Positions 1 to 6,825 of a stretch of DNA of 38,511 nt are shown here, one piece after another. Position numbers and translations under genes: made by a program. How positions within the stretch are numbered: position 1 is the first letter of the stretch; the number at the start of each line of letters is the position of its first letter. The notes below the pieces were generated by a model. It ran no database searches and had not been told where the DNA came from. It saw nothing but the letters and a program-made list of their open reading frames with translations. Origin of the DNA: an uncultured Blautia sp. (GTDB taxonomy: Bacteria > Bacillota > Clostridia > Lachnospirales > Lachnospiraceae); contig CALCDJ010000083.1 of NCBI GenBank assembly GCA_937900135.1, positions 1 to 38,511 of the forward strand, in the 5' to 3' direction.

Positions 1-76
1 TGTTTGTGATGCGATTAAGGGAATGGATACCCTCTACTTCTCATTTTCAATCTTAATCACTTCCTTTCCTAGTTAT

Positions 77-105
77 AATATACCATATACTATACGAAAG
101 TTCAA
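77..105 (-). promoter_or_regulatory. Leftward promoter (likely for repressor/lysogeny genes)
   Basis: Read on the minus strand, TTGAAC (105-100) is followed after 17 bases by TATATT (82-77), a good sigma-A promoter. Its -35 box is identical to the half-site of the operators at 182 and 432. A GGAAAGGA ribosome-site-like stretch follows near 63-70, but no long leftward ORF is visible before the window edge. By position in a lambda-like switch, this should drive the missing CI-type repressor and integrase genes to the left; that part is inference. Confidence 0.55.
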
Positions 106-145
106 TATGCTAATACAGAAAAGTTAAAAAAATTGAATTTTAGTA

Positions 146-174
146 TTGACACATTTGGATTCTGGTGTTATCAT
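146..174 (+). promoter_or_regulatory. Rightward early promoter
   Basis: TTGACA (146-151), a 17-base spacer and TATCAT (169-174) form a near-consensus sigma-A promoter pointing into the early operon. The first operator (182-197) lies just downstream of the expected transcription start. A repressor bound there would block clearance. This is the expected lytic promoter opposite the leftward promoter at 77-105. Confidence 0.75.
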
Positions 175-181
175 GAGGTCG

Positions 182-197
182 GTTCAAAGAATTGAAC
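182..197. promoter_or_regulatory. Operator 1: GTTCAA-N4-TTGAAC
   Basis: GTTCAA, AGAA, TTGAAC is a perfect 6-base inverted repeat placed just downstream of the early promoter and upstream of the first early gene. The same palindrome recurs at 432-447, and a half-site (GTTCAA, 100-105) lies in the leftward promoter. It is probably the binding site of the CI/Cro pair. Confidence 0.6.
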
Positions 198-221
198 TTC
201 GGAAAGGAGGTAAAAACAATT

Positions 222-452
222 ATGGCTTTTAATTACGACAAGTTGAGAGGAAAAATTATTGAAAAATATGGTTCTCAATATCGCTTTGCAGAAGCTATGG
301 AGTGGTCTGAACGAACATTATCCATGAAGATGAACAATTCCAGAGCATGGAAGCAGACTGACATCCAGAAAGCAATTACGCTTCTTAATATTAGCGAACG
401 CGATATTCCGCTATATTTTTTTACACCAGAAGTTCAAAATATTGAACTTTAA
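222..452 (+). CDS. Cro-like early repressor (DUF739 family)
   Basis: A 76-residue HTH protein matching the DUF739 group, typical first genes of early operons in Bacillota phages. The start MAFNYDKLRGK follows GGAAAGGAGG by 11 bases. The upstream in-frame ATT-type start at 192 lies in the operator and is unlikely. The helix-turn-helix is visible around residues 17-45 (YRFAEAMEWSERTLSMKMN). Its role is presumably to bind the GTTCAA-N4-TTGAAC sites and repress the lysogeny promoter. The second operator copy is embedded in its last codons (encoding VQNIEL). Function is inferred from family and position. Confidence 0.75.
   Translation: MAFNYDKLRGKIIEKYGSQYRFAEAMEWSERTLSMKMNNSRAWKQTDIQKAITLLNISERDIPLYFFTPEVQNIEL
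432..447. promoter_or_regulatory. Operator 2: GTTCAA-N4-TTGAAC inside the cro-like gene end
   Basis: GTTCAA, AATA, TTGAAC, extended to 7 bases per arm (A...T), matches operator 1. It overlaps the final codons of the Cro-like gene, 250 bp downstream of operator 1. That distance would suit looping or roadblock control. Confidence 0.5.
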
Positions 453-473
453 AAAGCGAGAAAAGGAGGAAGC

Positions 474-998
474 ATGAACGAATTAAGAAAAACAACAATC
501 ACAACTTTGGAAGTGGCAGAAATGATGGAAACAGAACATTCCAAAATTATTAGAAAGTTAGAAGGAAGTAAGGACAGAAAAGGCTTTATCCAGATTTTAG
601 CTGAAGCCCAAATGGGCGTGAGTGATTATTTCATTCCATCTTCCTATAAAGACTCTAGTGGTAAAGAGAATAAATGCTATCAGGTCACAAAGCTCGGCTG
701 TGACTTTCTGGCAAATAAATCTACTGGAGAAAAAGGTGTGATTTTTACCGCCAGATATGTGAAGCGTTTTTATGAGATGGAACGCCGTGAAACAGAAAAG
801 ATTTACGAAACAAAGGCTACCTCTCTTGGCGAAGTTGCTTCCTTTAATAAGGAAATGGACAAGCGCATGGAGAAGCAAGGTTCAGCTCCGTGGAAGATTT
901 GTGAAGCATTCAAAATGGTATCTGAACAGTTTGGCATTAGGCTTCCAGATGATTTTGTAAAGATCCCGGAATATGAGCAGATAGAATTACCACTGTGA
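474..998 (+). CDS. rha: Rha family phage regulatory protein
   Basis: The 174-residue protein has the Rha domain over residues ~8-105: an N-terminal winged-helix-like part (TTLEVAEMMETEHSKIIRKLE) and the conserved YQVTKLGCDFLANK and GVIFTARYVKRFYEME blocks. Rha proteins are known phage regulators that interfere with growth in IHF-deficient enteric hosts; their exact role in Bacillota is unclear. The C-terminal ~60 residues look like a separate small domain. Start ATG 474 follows AAAGGAGGAAGC. It lies in the early operon, 21 bases after the Cro-like gene. Confidence 0.85.
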   Translation: MNELRKTTITTLEVAEMMETEHSKIIRKLEGSKDRKGFIQILAEAQMGVSDYFIPSSYKDSSGKENKCYQVTKLGCDFLANKSTGEKGVIFTARYVKRFYEMERRETEKIYETKATSLGEVASFNKEMDKRMEKQGSAPWKICEAFKMVSEQFGIRLPDDFVKIPEYEQIELPL

Positions 999-1016
999 GA
1001 AACGGAGGTGACAAAC

Positions 1017-1226
1017 ATGGTAGAACCATACAAACCATTATACACGGCCAAACAGGCAGCACAGATCTTGTTGATCAATGCCAATACAGTCTATGATCTC
1101 ATGAACACCGGACAGCTCCCATACCTGATTCTAGGGAGTGGAGCTGGCAGCCGAAAAATCAGGGGGAGTGATCTGGAAAAATTTATCGAATCGTATCCAG
1201 TTGGAGAAAGGAGGAAAACATTATGA
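1017..1226 (+). CDS. Excisionase-like MerR/AlpA-type HTH protein
   Basis: A 69-residue helix-turn-helix protein: LYTAKQAAQILLINANTVYDLM is the DNA-binding unit, followed by a wing with GAGSRKIRGSDLEKFIE. This is the HTH_17 type shared by excisionases and AlpA-like regulators. ATG 1017 follows GGAGG by 8 bases; the GTG at 1008 lies inside that ribosome site and is rejected. It could direct excision with the absent integrase or act as a transcription factor. Its stop overlaps the next start (ATGA). Confidence 0.7.
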   Translation: MVEPYKPLYTAKQAAQILLINANTVYDLMNTGQLPYLILGSGAGSRKIRGSDLEKFIESYPVGERRKTL

Positions 1227-1393
1227 CAACGGGAGAACTTTTAAACATCCACAGGCAAGCAACACCGTTGGCTCCATACCAGAAAAAAGATGATATGCAG
1301 TACATCGGTACATTATCCCTGCTTTGCTGTGATTGGATACTGTATCAGGACAGCGACGGAAAATACTGGATGAAAGGAGAATGGAAGCTATGA
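1223..1393 (+). CDS. Small early hypothetical protein, 56 aa
   Basis: ATG 1223 follows AAAGGAGG by about 8 bases and overlaps the previous stop. The protein begins MTTGELLNIHRQ and has a central CC pair (LSLLCCDWILYQDSDGKYW). It shows no recognised domain. The next gene starts inside its stop (ATGA), so the three small genes here are probably translationally coupled. Confidence 0.6.
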   Translation: MTTGELLNIHRQATPLAPYQKKDDMQYIGTLSLLCCDWILYQDSDGKYWMKGEWKL

Positions 1394-1560
1394 AGAAGAA
1401 CACAATCTTATCTATGATTATCGGCACTCTGTCAACTTACTTGCCGTTCTGGCAGTGGGACGGGACAGTGGAGCAGGCCCTTGGAGCCGTGGTGGTTGGA
1501 GTGGTTACGCTGTCTGTTTTGACGGCATTGGAAAAAGCCCCAAGAGTTGGCGCTCATTAA
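1390..1560 (+). CDS. Small membrane protein, 56 aa
   Basis: Starting at ATG 1390 (AAGGAGA lies ~10 bases upstream; ATG 1381 is a possible alternative), the product has a weakly hydrophobic N-terminal stretch (ILSMIIGTLSTYLPFW) and a clear membrane helix (ALGAVVVGVVTLSVLTALE). It ends with a short basic tail. It could be a small early membrane protein or an early holin-like factor; no family is recognised. Confidence 0.55.
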   Translation: MKKNTILSMIIGTLSTYLPFWQWDGTVEQALGAVVVGVVTLSVLTALEKAPRVGAH

Positions 1561-1593
1561 TGGGGCTTGGGTAAAAATATAAAAAAGTATACA

Positions 1594-1608
1594 GCCTTAT
1601 TGTAAGGC
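1594..1608 (+). promoter_or_regulatory. Hairpin upstream of beta-helix gene
   Basis: GCCTTA-TTG-TAAGGC is a perfect 6-bp stem with a 3-base loop, ending just before the GAGAGGA ribosome site of the gene at 1627. A second inverted repeat (AAGCCCCA 1535-1542 with TGGGGCTT 1561-1568) brackets the previous stop. Neither is followed by a U run, so translation control or RNA processing is more likely than termination. Confidence 0.35.
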
Positions 1609-1626
1609 AGATTGAGAGGAAAAGCA

Positions 1627-2361
1627 ATGAAAAAATATGAATTTACAGGCGAAACAAAACAGGTTGAACTTTCGTTCAGAACAGTAACATTACATAGAAT
1701 CAAAGCGGTTGCAGAATTTGGGATTGTTAAAGTTGGTGATCTTGGCGGTTGGATTGAGAAAGAAGAAAATCTTTCTCATGAAGAAAAGGCTTGGGTCTGT
1801 GGTGATGCTTGGGTCTGTGGTGATGCTTGTATCTATGATGATGCCAAGGTCTATGATGATGCCAAGGTCTATGGTAATGCTTGGGTCTGTGGTAATGCCG
1901 AGGTCTGTGGTAATGCCGAGGTCTGTGGTGATGCTTGTATCTATGATGATGCCAAGGTCTATGATGATGCCAAGGTCTATGGTAATGCCAAGGTCTATGA
2001 TAATGCCAAGGTCTGTGGTGATGCTTGTATCTATGATGATGCCAAGGTCTATGGTAATGCTTGGGTCTGTGGTAATGCCGAGGTCTGTGGTAATGCCAAG
2101 GTCTGTGGTGATGCTTGGGTCTGTGGTGATGCTTGGGTCTTTTCGACAAGCCATGTACTGGTTATCGGTCCTATTGGAAGCAGAAATGATTTTACAACAT
2201 TTTTTAGAGATAAAGACAGCGAAATTACTGTTAAGTGCGGCTGTTTCCTTGGGAAAATTGACAAATTCATCGAAAAAGTTTGTGAGACACATGGTGACAG
2301 TAAGTATGCGATTGTATACAGGGCAGCGGTTGAAATTGCTAAGCAGCAGATTGATTTATAG
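1627..2361 (+). CDS. Hexapeptide-repeat beta-helix protein of unknown function
   Basis: The 244-residue protein has a conserved N-terminal domain (KYEFTGETKQV...LGGWIEKEENLSHE) known from many Bacillota phage proteins. Next come 19 complete six-residue repeats of the pattern A-x-V/I-C/Y-G/D-D/N (residues ~55-168) that should form a beta-helix, and then an ~70-residue C-terminal domain. ATG 1627 is chosen because GAGAGGA precedes it; 1612 is a GTG-type start without a site. No enzyme motif is seen. The repeat is rich in cysteine (VCGD), unlike the usual VYGNA/VSGNA versions. Its position before the recombination genes gives no clear role. Confidence 0.7.
   Translation: MKKYEFTGETKQVELSFRTVTLHRIKAVAEFGIVKVGDLGGWIEKEENLSHEEKAWVCGDAWVCGDACIYDDAKVYDDAKVYGNAWVCGNAEVCGNAEVCGDACIYDDAKVYDDAKVYGNAKVYDNAKVCGDACIYDDAKVYGNAWVCGNAEVCGNAKVCGDAWVCGDAWVFSTSHVLVIGPIGSRNDFTTFFRDKDSEITVKCGCFLGKIDKFIEKVCETHGDSKYAIVYRAAVEIAKQQIDL
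1789..2148 (+). repeat. 20 tandem 18-bp units coding the hexapeptide repeats
   Basis: Nineteen clean 18-bp units plus a degenerate twentieth (AWVFST) run without a break. Unit types (VCGD, CIYDD, KVYDD, KVYGN, WVCGN, EVCGN) recur in blocks, for example CGD, then CIYDD, then KVY. This implies recent amplification of multi-unit blocks. The near-identity keeps antisense and +2 frames open, which explains spurious ORFs there. Confidence 0.9.
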
Positions 2362-2375
2362 GAGGAGAAACAATT

Positions 2376-3644
2376 ATGAGCATGAAAATTAATCAGCTTG
2401 AGATTGAAAATGTCAAGAGAATCAAAGCCGTTAAGGTAGAACCGAAACAAAATGGTTTGACCATTATTGGCGGAAACAATAAGCAGGGAAAAACCTCTGT
2501 ATTGGATGCGATTGCCTGGGCGCTTGGCGGTGATAAGTTCAAACCGTCGCAGGCTGCAAGAGATGGTTCTGTTCTTCCGCCAAACCTTCACATTGTCATG
2601 AATAATGGATTGGTTGTAGAGCGCAAAGGGAAAAACAGTGCTTTAAAGGTTACAGATCCAAACGGAGAAAAAGCAGGACAGCAGCTTCTGAATGAATTTG
2701 TAAACAGTTTTGCGTTAGATCTTCCGAAATTCATGGAAGCATCCGGAAAAGAAAAAGCACAGACTTTATTAAAAATCATTGGAGTAGGCGATCAGCTTGT
2801 AGAGCTGGAAAAAGAGGAAAAAGAGCTGTATCAGGAACGCTTATATGTTGGGCGCACTGCTGATCAGAAAGAAAAATTCGCGAAAGAGCAGCCGTATTTT
2901 CCAGATGCCCCCAAAGATTTGGTATCTCCATCTGATCTGATTAAACAGCAACAGGAAATCCTTGCCAAAAACGGAGAAAACCAGAGAAAACGAGAAAGAC
3001 TCCATCAGTTGGAACAGGACTATCAAAAAATCAATGATGATCTCTCAGAGCTTTTGTCCAAACAGAAGAAAATTGAAGAAGATTTAAGGATTGCCAGATT
3101 ATCTGCTGCGGACTTACAGGATGAATCCACAGCGGAATTGGAAAAGAGCATTTCCAACATTGAAGAAATTAACCGGAAAGTCAGGGCAAATCTTGATAAA
3201 GAAAAAGCGGAAGATGATGCAAAGACATACAGGAATGAATACAACGACCTTACGGCTAAAATTTCTCATGTAAGAAGCGAAAAGACAGACCTTTTAAATT
3301 CAGCAGAACTTCCGCTTCCAGATTTATCTGTGATGGATGGAGAACTGGTATACGAAGGGCAGAAGTGGGATAACATGTCCGGCGCTGACCGAATGAAGGT
3401 CGCCACAGCAATTGTGCGAAAATTAAATCCAGAGTGTGGATTTGTGCTTTTGGACAAACTGGAACAGATGGACCTTGCCACTTTACAGGAGTTTGGAGAG
3501 TGGCTGGAATCCGAGGGCTTACAGGCGATTGCAACTAGGGTAAGCACAGGAGAAGAATGTAGCATTATTATTGAAGATGGCTATGTAGTAGGTCAGGAAC
3601 ATGATCCAGAACCTAAAAAAACTTGGAAGGCAGGTACGTTTTAA
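2376..3644 (+). CDS. SMC/SbcC/RecF-like AAA ATPase
   Basis: The 422-residue protein begins INQLEIENVKRIKAVKVEP and has a Walker A site GGNNKQGKTS (residues ~32-41) typical of RecF/SbcC ATPases. A long coiled coil follows (~135-310). The C-terminal half-site contains MSGADRMKVATAIV (signature-like) and GFVLLDKLEQMD, a Walker B in which the usual E after D is K. ATG 2376 follows GGAGGAG. With the Sak4-like and DUF669 genes downstream it belongs to a phage recombination/replication module, probably acting on DNA ends. Confidence 0.8.
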   Translation: MSMKINQLEIENVKRIKAVKVEPKQNGLTIIGGNNKQGKTSVLDAIAWALGGDKFKPSQAARDGSVLPPNLHIVMNNGLVVERKGKNSALKVTDPNGEKAGQQLLNEFVNSFALDLPKFMEASGKEKAQTLLKIIGVGDQLVELEKEEKELYQERLYVGRTADQKEKFAKEQPYFPDAPKDLVSPSDLIKQQQEILAKNGENQRKRERLHQLEQDYQKINDDLSELLSKQKKIEEDLRIARLSAADLQDESTAELEKSISNIEEINRKVRANLDKEKAEDDAKTYRNEYNDLTAKISHVRSEKTDLLNSAELPLPDLSVMDGELVYEGQKWDNMSGADRMKVATAIVRKLNPECGFVLLDKLEQMDLATLQEFGEWLESEGLQAIATRVSTGEECSIIIEDGYVVGQEHDPEPKKTWKAGTF

Positions 3645-4748
3645 ATGGAAATTATCAAAGGGAAAATCCCATGCGCAAAAAAAGTTGTTATTTATGGACC
3701 GGAAGGAATTGGAAAATCTACTTTTGCAAGTAAGTTTCCAGATCCTGTGTTTATTGACACGGAGGGAAGTACAAATTCCATGGATGTGGCAAGATTACCT
3801 AAGCCTACGTCCTGGCAGATGATTATAGACCAGATCTCCTACATAAAGGATCATTCGGATGTTTGCAAGACGTTGGTGATTGACACTATTGATTGGGCGG
3901 AATCCATGTGTGTCCAGAGTATCTGTGACAAACATCAGAAAAAAGGCATTGAGGATTTCGGATATGGAAACGGATACGTCTATGTCAAAGAAGAGATGGG
4001 GCGCTTTTTAAACAGGCTTACAGAAGTTGTGGAAGCCGGTGTAAATGTAGTTTTGACTGCACATGCCCAGATCCGAAAATTTGAGCAGCCAGACGAGATG
4101 GGAGCTTATGACCGCTGGGAGTTAAAGCTTGGAAAAAAGACCAGTTCCCAGACTTCTCCGCTGATCAAAGAGTGGGCAGATATGCTGTTGTTTGCTAATT
4201 ACAAAACTGTATCGGTAGCGACGGACGATAAAGAAAAGAAATTTAAAGCTCAGGGCGGTACCAGGGTGATGTATACTGCGCATCATGCTTGTTGGGATGC
4301 TAAGAACCGATATGGACTGCCGGAAGAGGTTCCGTTTGATTATCGCTCTATTGCACATATTTTAGAAGAAAAACCCAGTAATCCGCAAGCACGAAAAGAA
4401 ACAGTTCCAGAGCAGAGCGTGCCGGAGCCTAAAAAAGAAACTCCGAAACCGGAACCTGTACCGACAGATGCTGGACAGCAGATGAGCTTACCATTAGAAG
4501 AGCAGAAAAATAATTTCCCGGCTCAAGATCCAGCGATACCCAAACCTCTCCGCGATCTGATGGAAGCAAATCATGTAGATGAATGGGACATTCAGGCCGT
4601 AGTTGCTGCAAGAGGGTATTACCCAGAAGATGTCAAGATCAGGGATTATGATACAGACTTTATCAATGGCTGTCTGATCGGGGCATGGGAACAGGTCTTT
4701 GGCATGGTCAAAGAAATGAAAGAAAAACAGGAAGTACCGTTTAATTAA
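3645..4748 (+). CDS. RecA-fold ATPase (AAA_24, Sak4-like annealing/recombination protein)
   Basis: Walker A GPEGIGKST (residues 18-26), Walker B LVIDTIDW (~76-83) and a VVLTAHAQIRKF segment identify the phage RecA-like ATPase group that includes Sak4 single-strand annealing proteins. The ATPase core ends near residue 240. A long proline/glutamate-rich linker and an extra C-terminal domain (~300-367) follow, longer than the shortest Sak4 proteins. It starts immediately after the previous stop, with no own strong site, so coupling is likely. Such proteins act with a phage SSB; the DUF669 gene next door is the natural partner. Confidence 0.8.
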   Translation: MEIIKGKIPCAKKVVIYGPEGIGKSTFASKFPDPVFIDTEGSTNSMDVARLPKPTSWQMIIDQISYIKDHSDVCKTLVIDTIDWAESMCVQSICDKHQKKGIEDFGYGNGYVYVKEEMGRFLNRLTEVVEAGVNVVLTAHAQIRKFEQPDEMGAYDRWELKLGKKTSSQTSPLIKEWADMLLFANYKTVSVATDDKEKKFKAQGGTRVMYTAHHACWDAKNRYGLPEEVPFDYRSIAHILEEKPSNPQARKETVPEQSVPEPKKETPKPEPVPTDAGQQMSLPLEEQKNNFPAQDPAIPKPLRDLMEANHVDEWDIQAVVAARGYYPEDVKIRDYDTDFINGCLIGAWEQVFGMVKEMKEKQEVPFN

Positions 4749-4772
4749 AATATAAAAAGGAGAACAACAATT

Positions 4773-5219
4773 ATGACAACAGAAGGCAGAGAATTTGATT
4801 GGGAAGATACTATTAAAGAAGATGAACAGAATTTTGAGCCATTACCAGAAGGTGACTACAATGTGACTGTAGAAAAATTCGAAAGAAGCAGATCTAAAGG
4901 AGGCCGCAAGCTCCCTCCATGCAATATGGCTGTGGTTTATTTTATCGTACATGGACATGACAGAGATGTTACCATTCGCGAAAACTATGTGCTGCACAGC
5001 TCTTTAGAATGGAAGTTATCTGAGTTATTCCGCGGTGTTGGTCTCAAAAAAGAAGGAGAGGAACTCCGCATGAATTGGAGTGCACTTCCAGGTCTGACCG
5101 CAAAAGCAAAAGTTGGTTTAACTCCGGGCAAGAAAGACCCGACCAAAAAGTATAACAATATTGAAAAGCTGTATCCGAAAGATACCGGAAAGCCAGCATT
5201 TAATGCCGGATCATTTTAA
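4773..5219 (+). CDS. DUF669 protein, candidate single-strand-DNA-binding partner
   Basis: The 148-residue protein has the DUF669 pattern: FEPLPEGDYNVTVEKFERSRSKG followed by a beta-rich core (PCNMAVVYFIVHG, VTIRENYVL) and a basic C-terminal GKKDPTKKYNNIEKLYP. DUF669 proteins nearly always sit between Sak4-type ATPases and helicases in Bacillota phages and are thought to work as SSB-like factors. ATG 4773 follows AAAAGGAG. Confidence 0.8.
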   Translation: MTTEGREFDWEDTIKEDEQNFEPLPEGDYNVTVEKFERSRSKGGRKLPPCNMAVVYFIVHGHDRDVTIRENYVLHSSLEWKLSELFRGVGLKKEGEELRMNWSALPGLTAKAKVGLTPGKKDPTKKYNNIEKLYPKDTGKPAFNAGSF

Positions 5220-5238
5220 ATGGAAAAGGTGAAAAAGA

Positions 5239-6822
5239 ATGGAATTAAGACCATATCAACAAGAAGCAAAAGATGCGGTCTTTGAGCAGTGGGATAACGG
5301 CATCAGGAAAACACTTCTGGTGCTGCCAACCGGCTGTGGCAAGACCATTGTATTTGCGAAAGTAACAGAAGATTGTGTACGCAAAGGTGATCGGGTGTTG
5401 ATTCTGGCTCACAGGGGAGAGCTTCTGGATCAGGCAGCAGATAAGTTAAAAAAGACCACAGGGTTAAACAGCGCGGTAGAAAAAGCAGGGGATTCCTGTC
5501 TTGGAAGCTGGTTTCGTGTTGTAGTAGGGTCTGTACAGACACTTATGAGAGAGAAACGGTTAAAGCAGTTTCCAGAAGACTATTTCGATACCATCATCAT
5601 AGACGAGGCGCATCATTGCATCTCAGACAGTTATCAAAAAGTCTTACAGCACTTCCCGGACGCTCATGTTTTGGGTGTGACAGCTACGCCAGACCGCGGA
5701 GATATGCGAAATCTCGGACAGTATTTTGAATCCCTGGCTTATGAATATACCCTTCCCAAAGCAATTAAAGAGGGATATCTGACGCCAATCAAGGCACTTA
5801 CCATCCCGCTTACGATTGATATGAGCAGCGTTTCCGTGCAAGCTGGAGATTTTAAGGCAAGCGACATCGGAACAGCGCTGGATCCATACTTAGAAGGAAT
5901 TGCACAGGAAATGAAAAAATACTGTGCAGACAAGAAGACAGTTGTGTTTCTTCCATTGGTCAAGACCAGCCAGAAATTCCGCGATATCTTAAACCGCCAT
6001 GGGTTCCAGGCAGCAGAAGTAAATGGAGACAGCCAGGACAGGGCAGAAATCCTGACGGATTTTGAATCCGGGAAATACAACGTGCTCTGCAACAGTATGC
6101 TGCTGACAGAAGGCTGGGATTGTCCATCTGTGGACTGCGTGGTGGTGTTAAGACCAACCAAGGTACGCAGCCTGTATTGCCAGATGGTGGGACGCGGCAC
6201 CAGGTTGTCCCCTGGAAAAGATCATTTGTTATTGTTGGACTTTTTATGGCATACAGAACGCCATGAGTTGTGCCATCCGGCAAGCCTGATCTGCGATAAT
6301 GAAGAAGTAGCCCAGAAAATGACGGAAAACCTGGAAGAAGCAGCGGGATGCCCGATAGATATTGAGGAAGCAGAGCAAAAAGCATCGGAAGACGTGGTAG
6401 CGCAAAGAGAGGAAGCCCTTGCAAAACAGTTGGCAGAAATGAAGCGCAGAAAGAAAAAACTGGTTGATCCGCTACAGTTTGAAATGAGCATCCAGGCAGA
6501 AGACCTTTCCGGGTATGTTCCGGCTTTTGGTTGGGAGTGTGCGCCGCCTTCTGATAAACAGAAACAAACACTGGAAAAACTGGGAATCCTTCCAGATGAG
6601 ATTGACAATGCCGGAAAAGCAGCAAAATTACTTGACCGTCTTGGGAAACGGAGAGATGAGGGACTGACTACACCAAAACAGATCCGCTTCCTGGAAGGAA
6701 GAGGGTTCCAGCATGTAGGAACCTGGCAGTTTGAAACGGCTCGGAAATTAATCGACCGGATTGCTGCCAATGGCTGGATAATCCCGGCAGATATTATCCC
6801 ACAAGAATATAAAGGAGCATAA
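5239..6822 (+). CDS. SF2 DEAD/DEAH-box DNA helicase
   Basis: Motifs appear in order: Q-like LRPYQQEAKDAV at the N-terminus, Walker A LPTGCGKT (~residues 30-37), DEAH box IIIDEAHH (~118-125), motif III GVTATPDR (~152-159), and motif VI QMVGRGTRLSPG (~315-326). This is the UvrB/RecG-like ResIII helicase type common in phage replication modules. The C-terminal ~150 residues hold a charged region and a small helical domain (TPKQIRFLEGRGF) repeated in many phage helicases. ATG 5239 follows AAAAGGTG. It probably unwinds DNA at the origin or during recombination. Confidence 0.9.
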   Translation: MELRPYQQEAKDAVFEQWDNGIRKTLLVLPTGCGKTIVFAKVTEDCVRKGDRVLILAHRGELLDQAADKLKKTTGLNSAVEKAGDSCLGSWFRVVVGSVQTLMREKRLKQFPEDYFDTIIIDEAHHCISDSYQKVLQHFPDAHVLGVTATPDRGDMRNLGQYFESLAYEYTLPKAIKEGYLTPIKALTIPLTIDMSSVSVQAGDFKASDIGTALDPYLEGIAQEMKKYCADKKTVVFLPLVKTSQKFRDILNRHGFQAAEVNGDSQDRAEILTDFESGKYNVLCNSMLLTEGWDCPSVDCVVVLRPTKVRSLYCQMVGRGTRLSPGKDHLLLLDFLWHTERHELCHPASLICDNEEVAQKMTENLEEAAGCPIDIEEAEQKASEDVVAQREEALAKQLAEMKRRKKKLVDPLQFEMSIQAEDLSGYVPAFGWECAPPSDKQKQTLEKLGILPDEIDNAGKAAKLLDRLGKRRDEGLTTPKQIRFLEGRGFQHVGTWQFETARKLIDRIAANGWIIPADIIPQEYKGA

Positions 6823-6825
6823 AAA

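Noticed and set aside
1..70. Start of a leftward repressor gene
   Set aside because: A ribosome-site-like GGAAAGGA is present on the minus strand, but the near ATG/GTG/TTG frames close within ~10 codons, so no gene can be drawn.
1690..2292. Long antisense and alternative-frame ORFs across the hexapeptide repeat
   Set aside because: They exist only because the 18-bp repeat has no stops in several frames; they are repetitive (HHRPKHYHR-like) with no ribosome sites.
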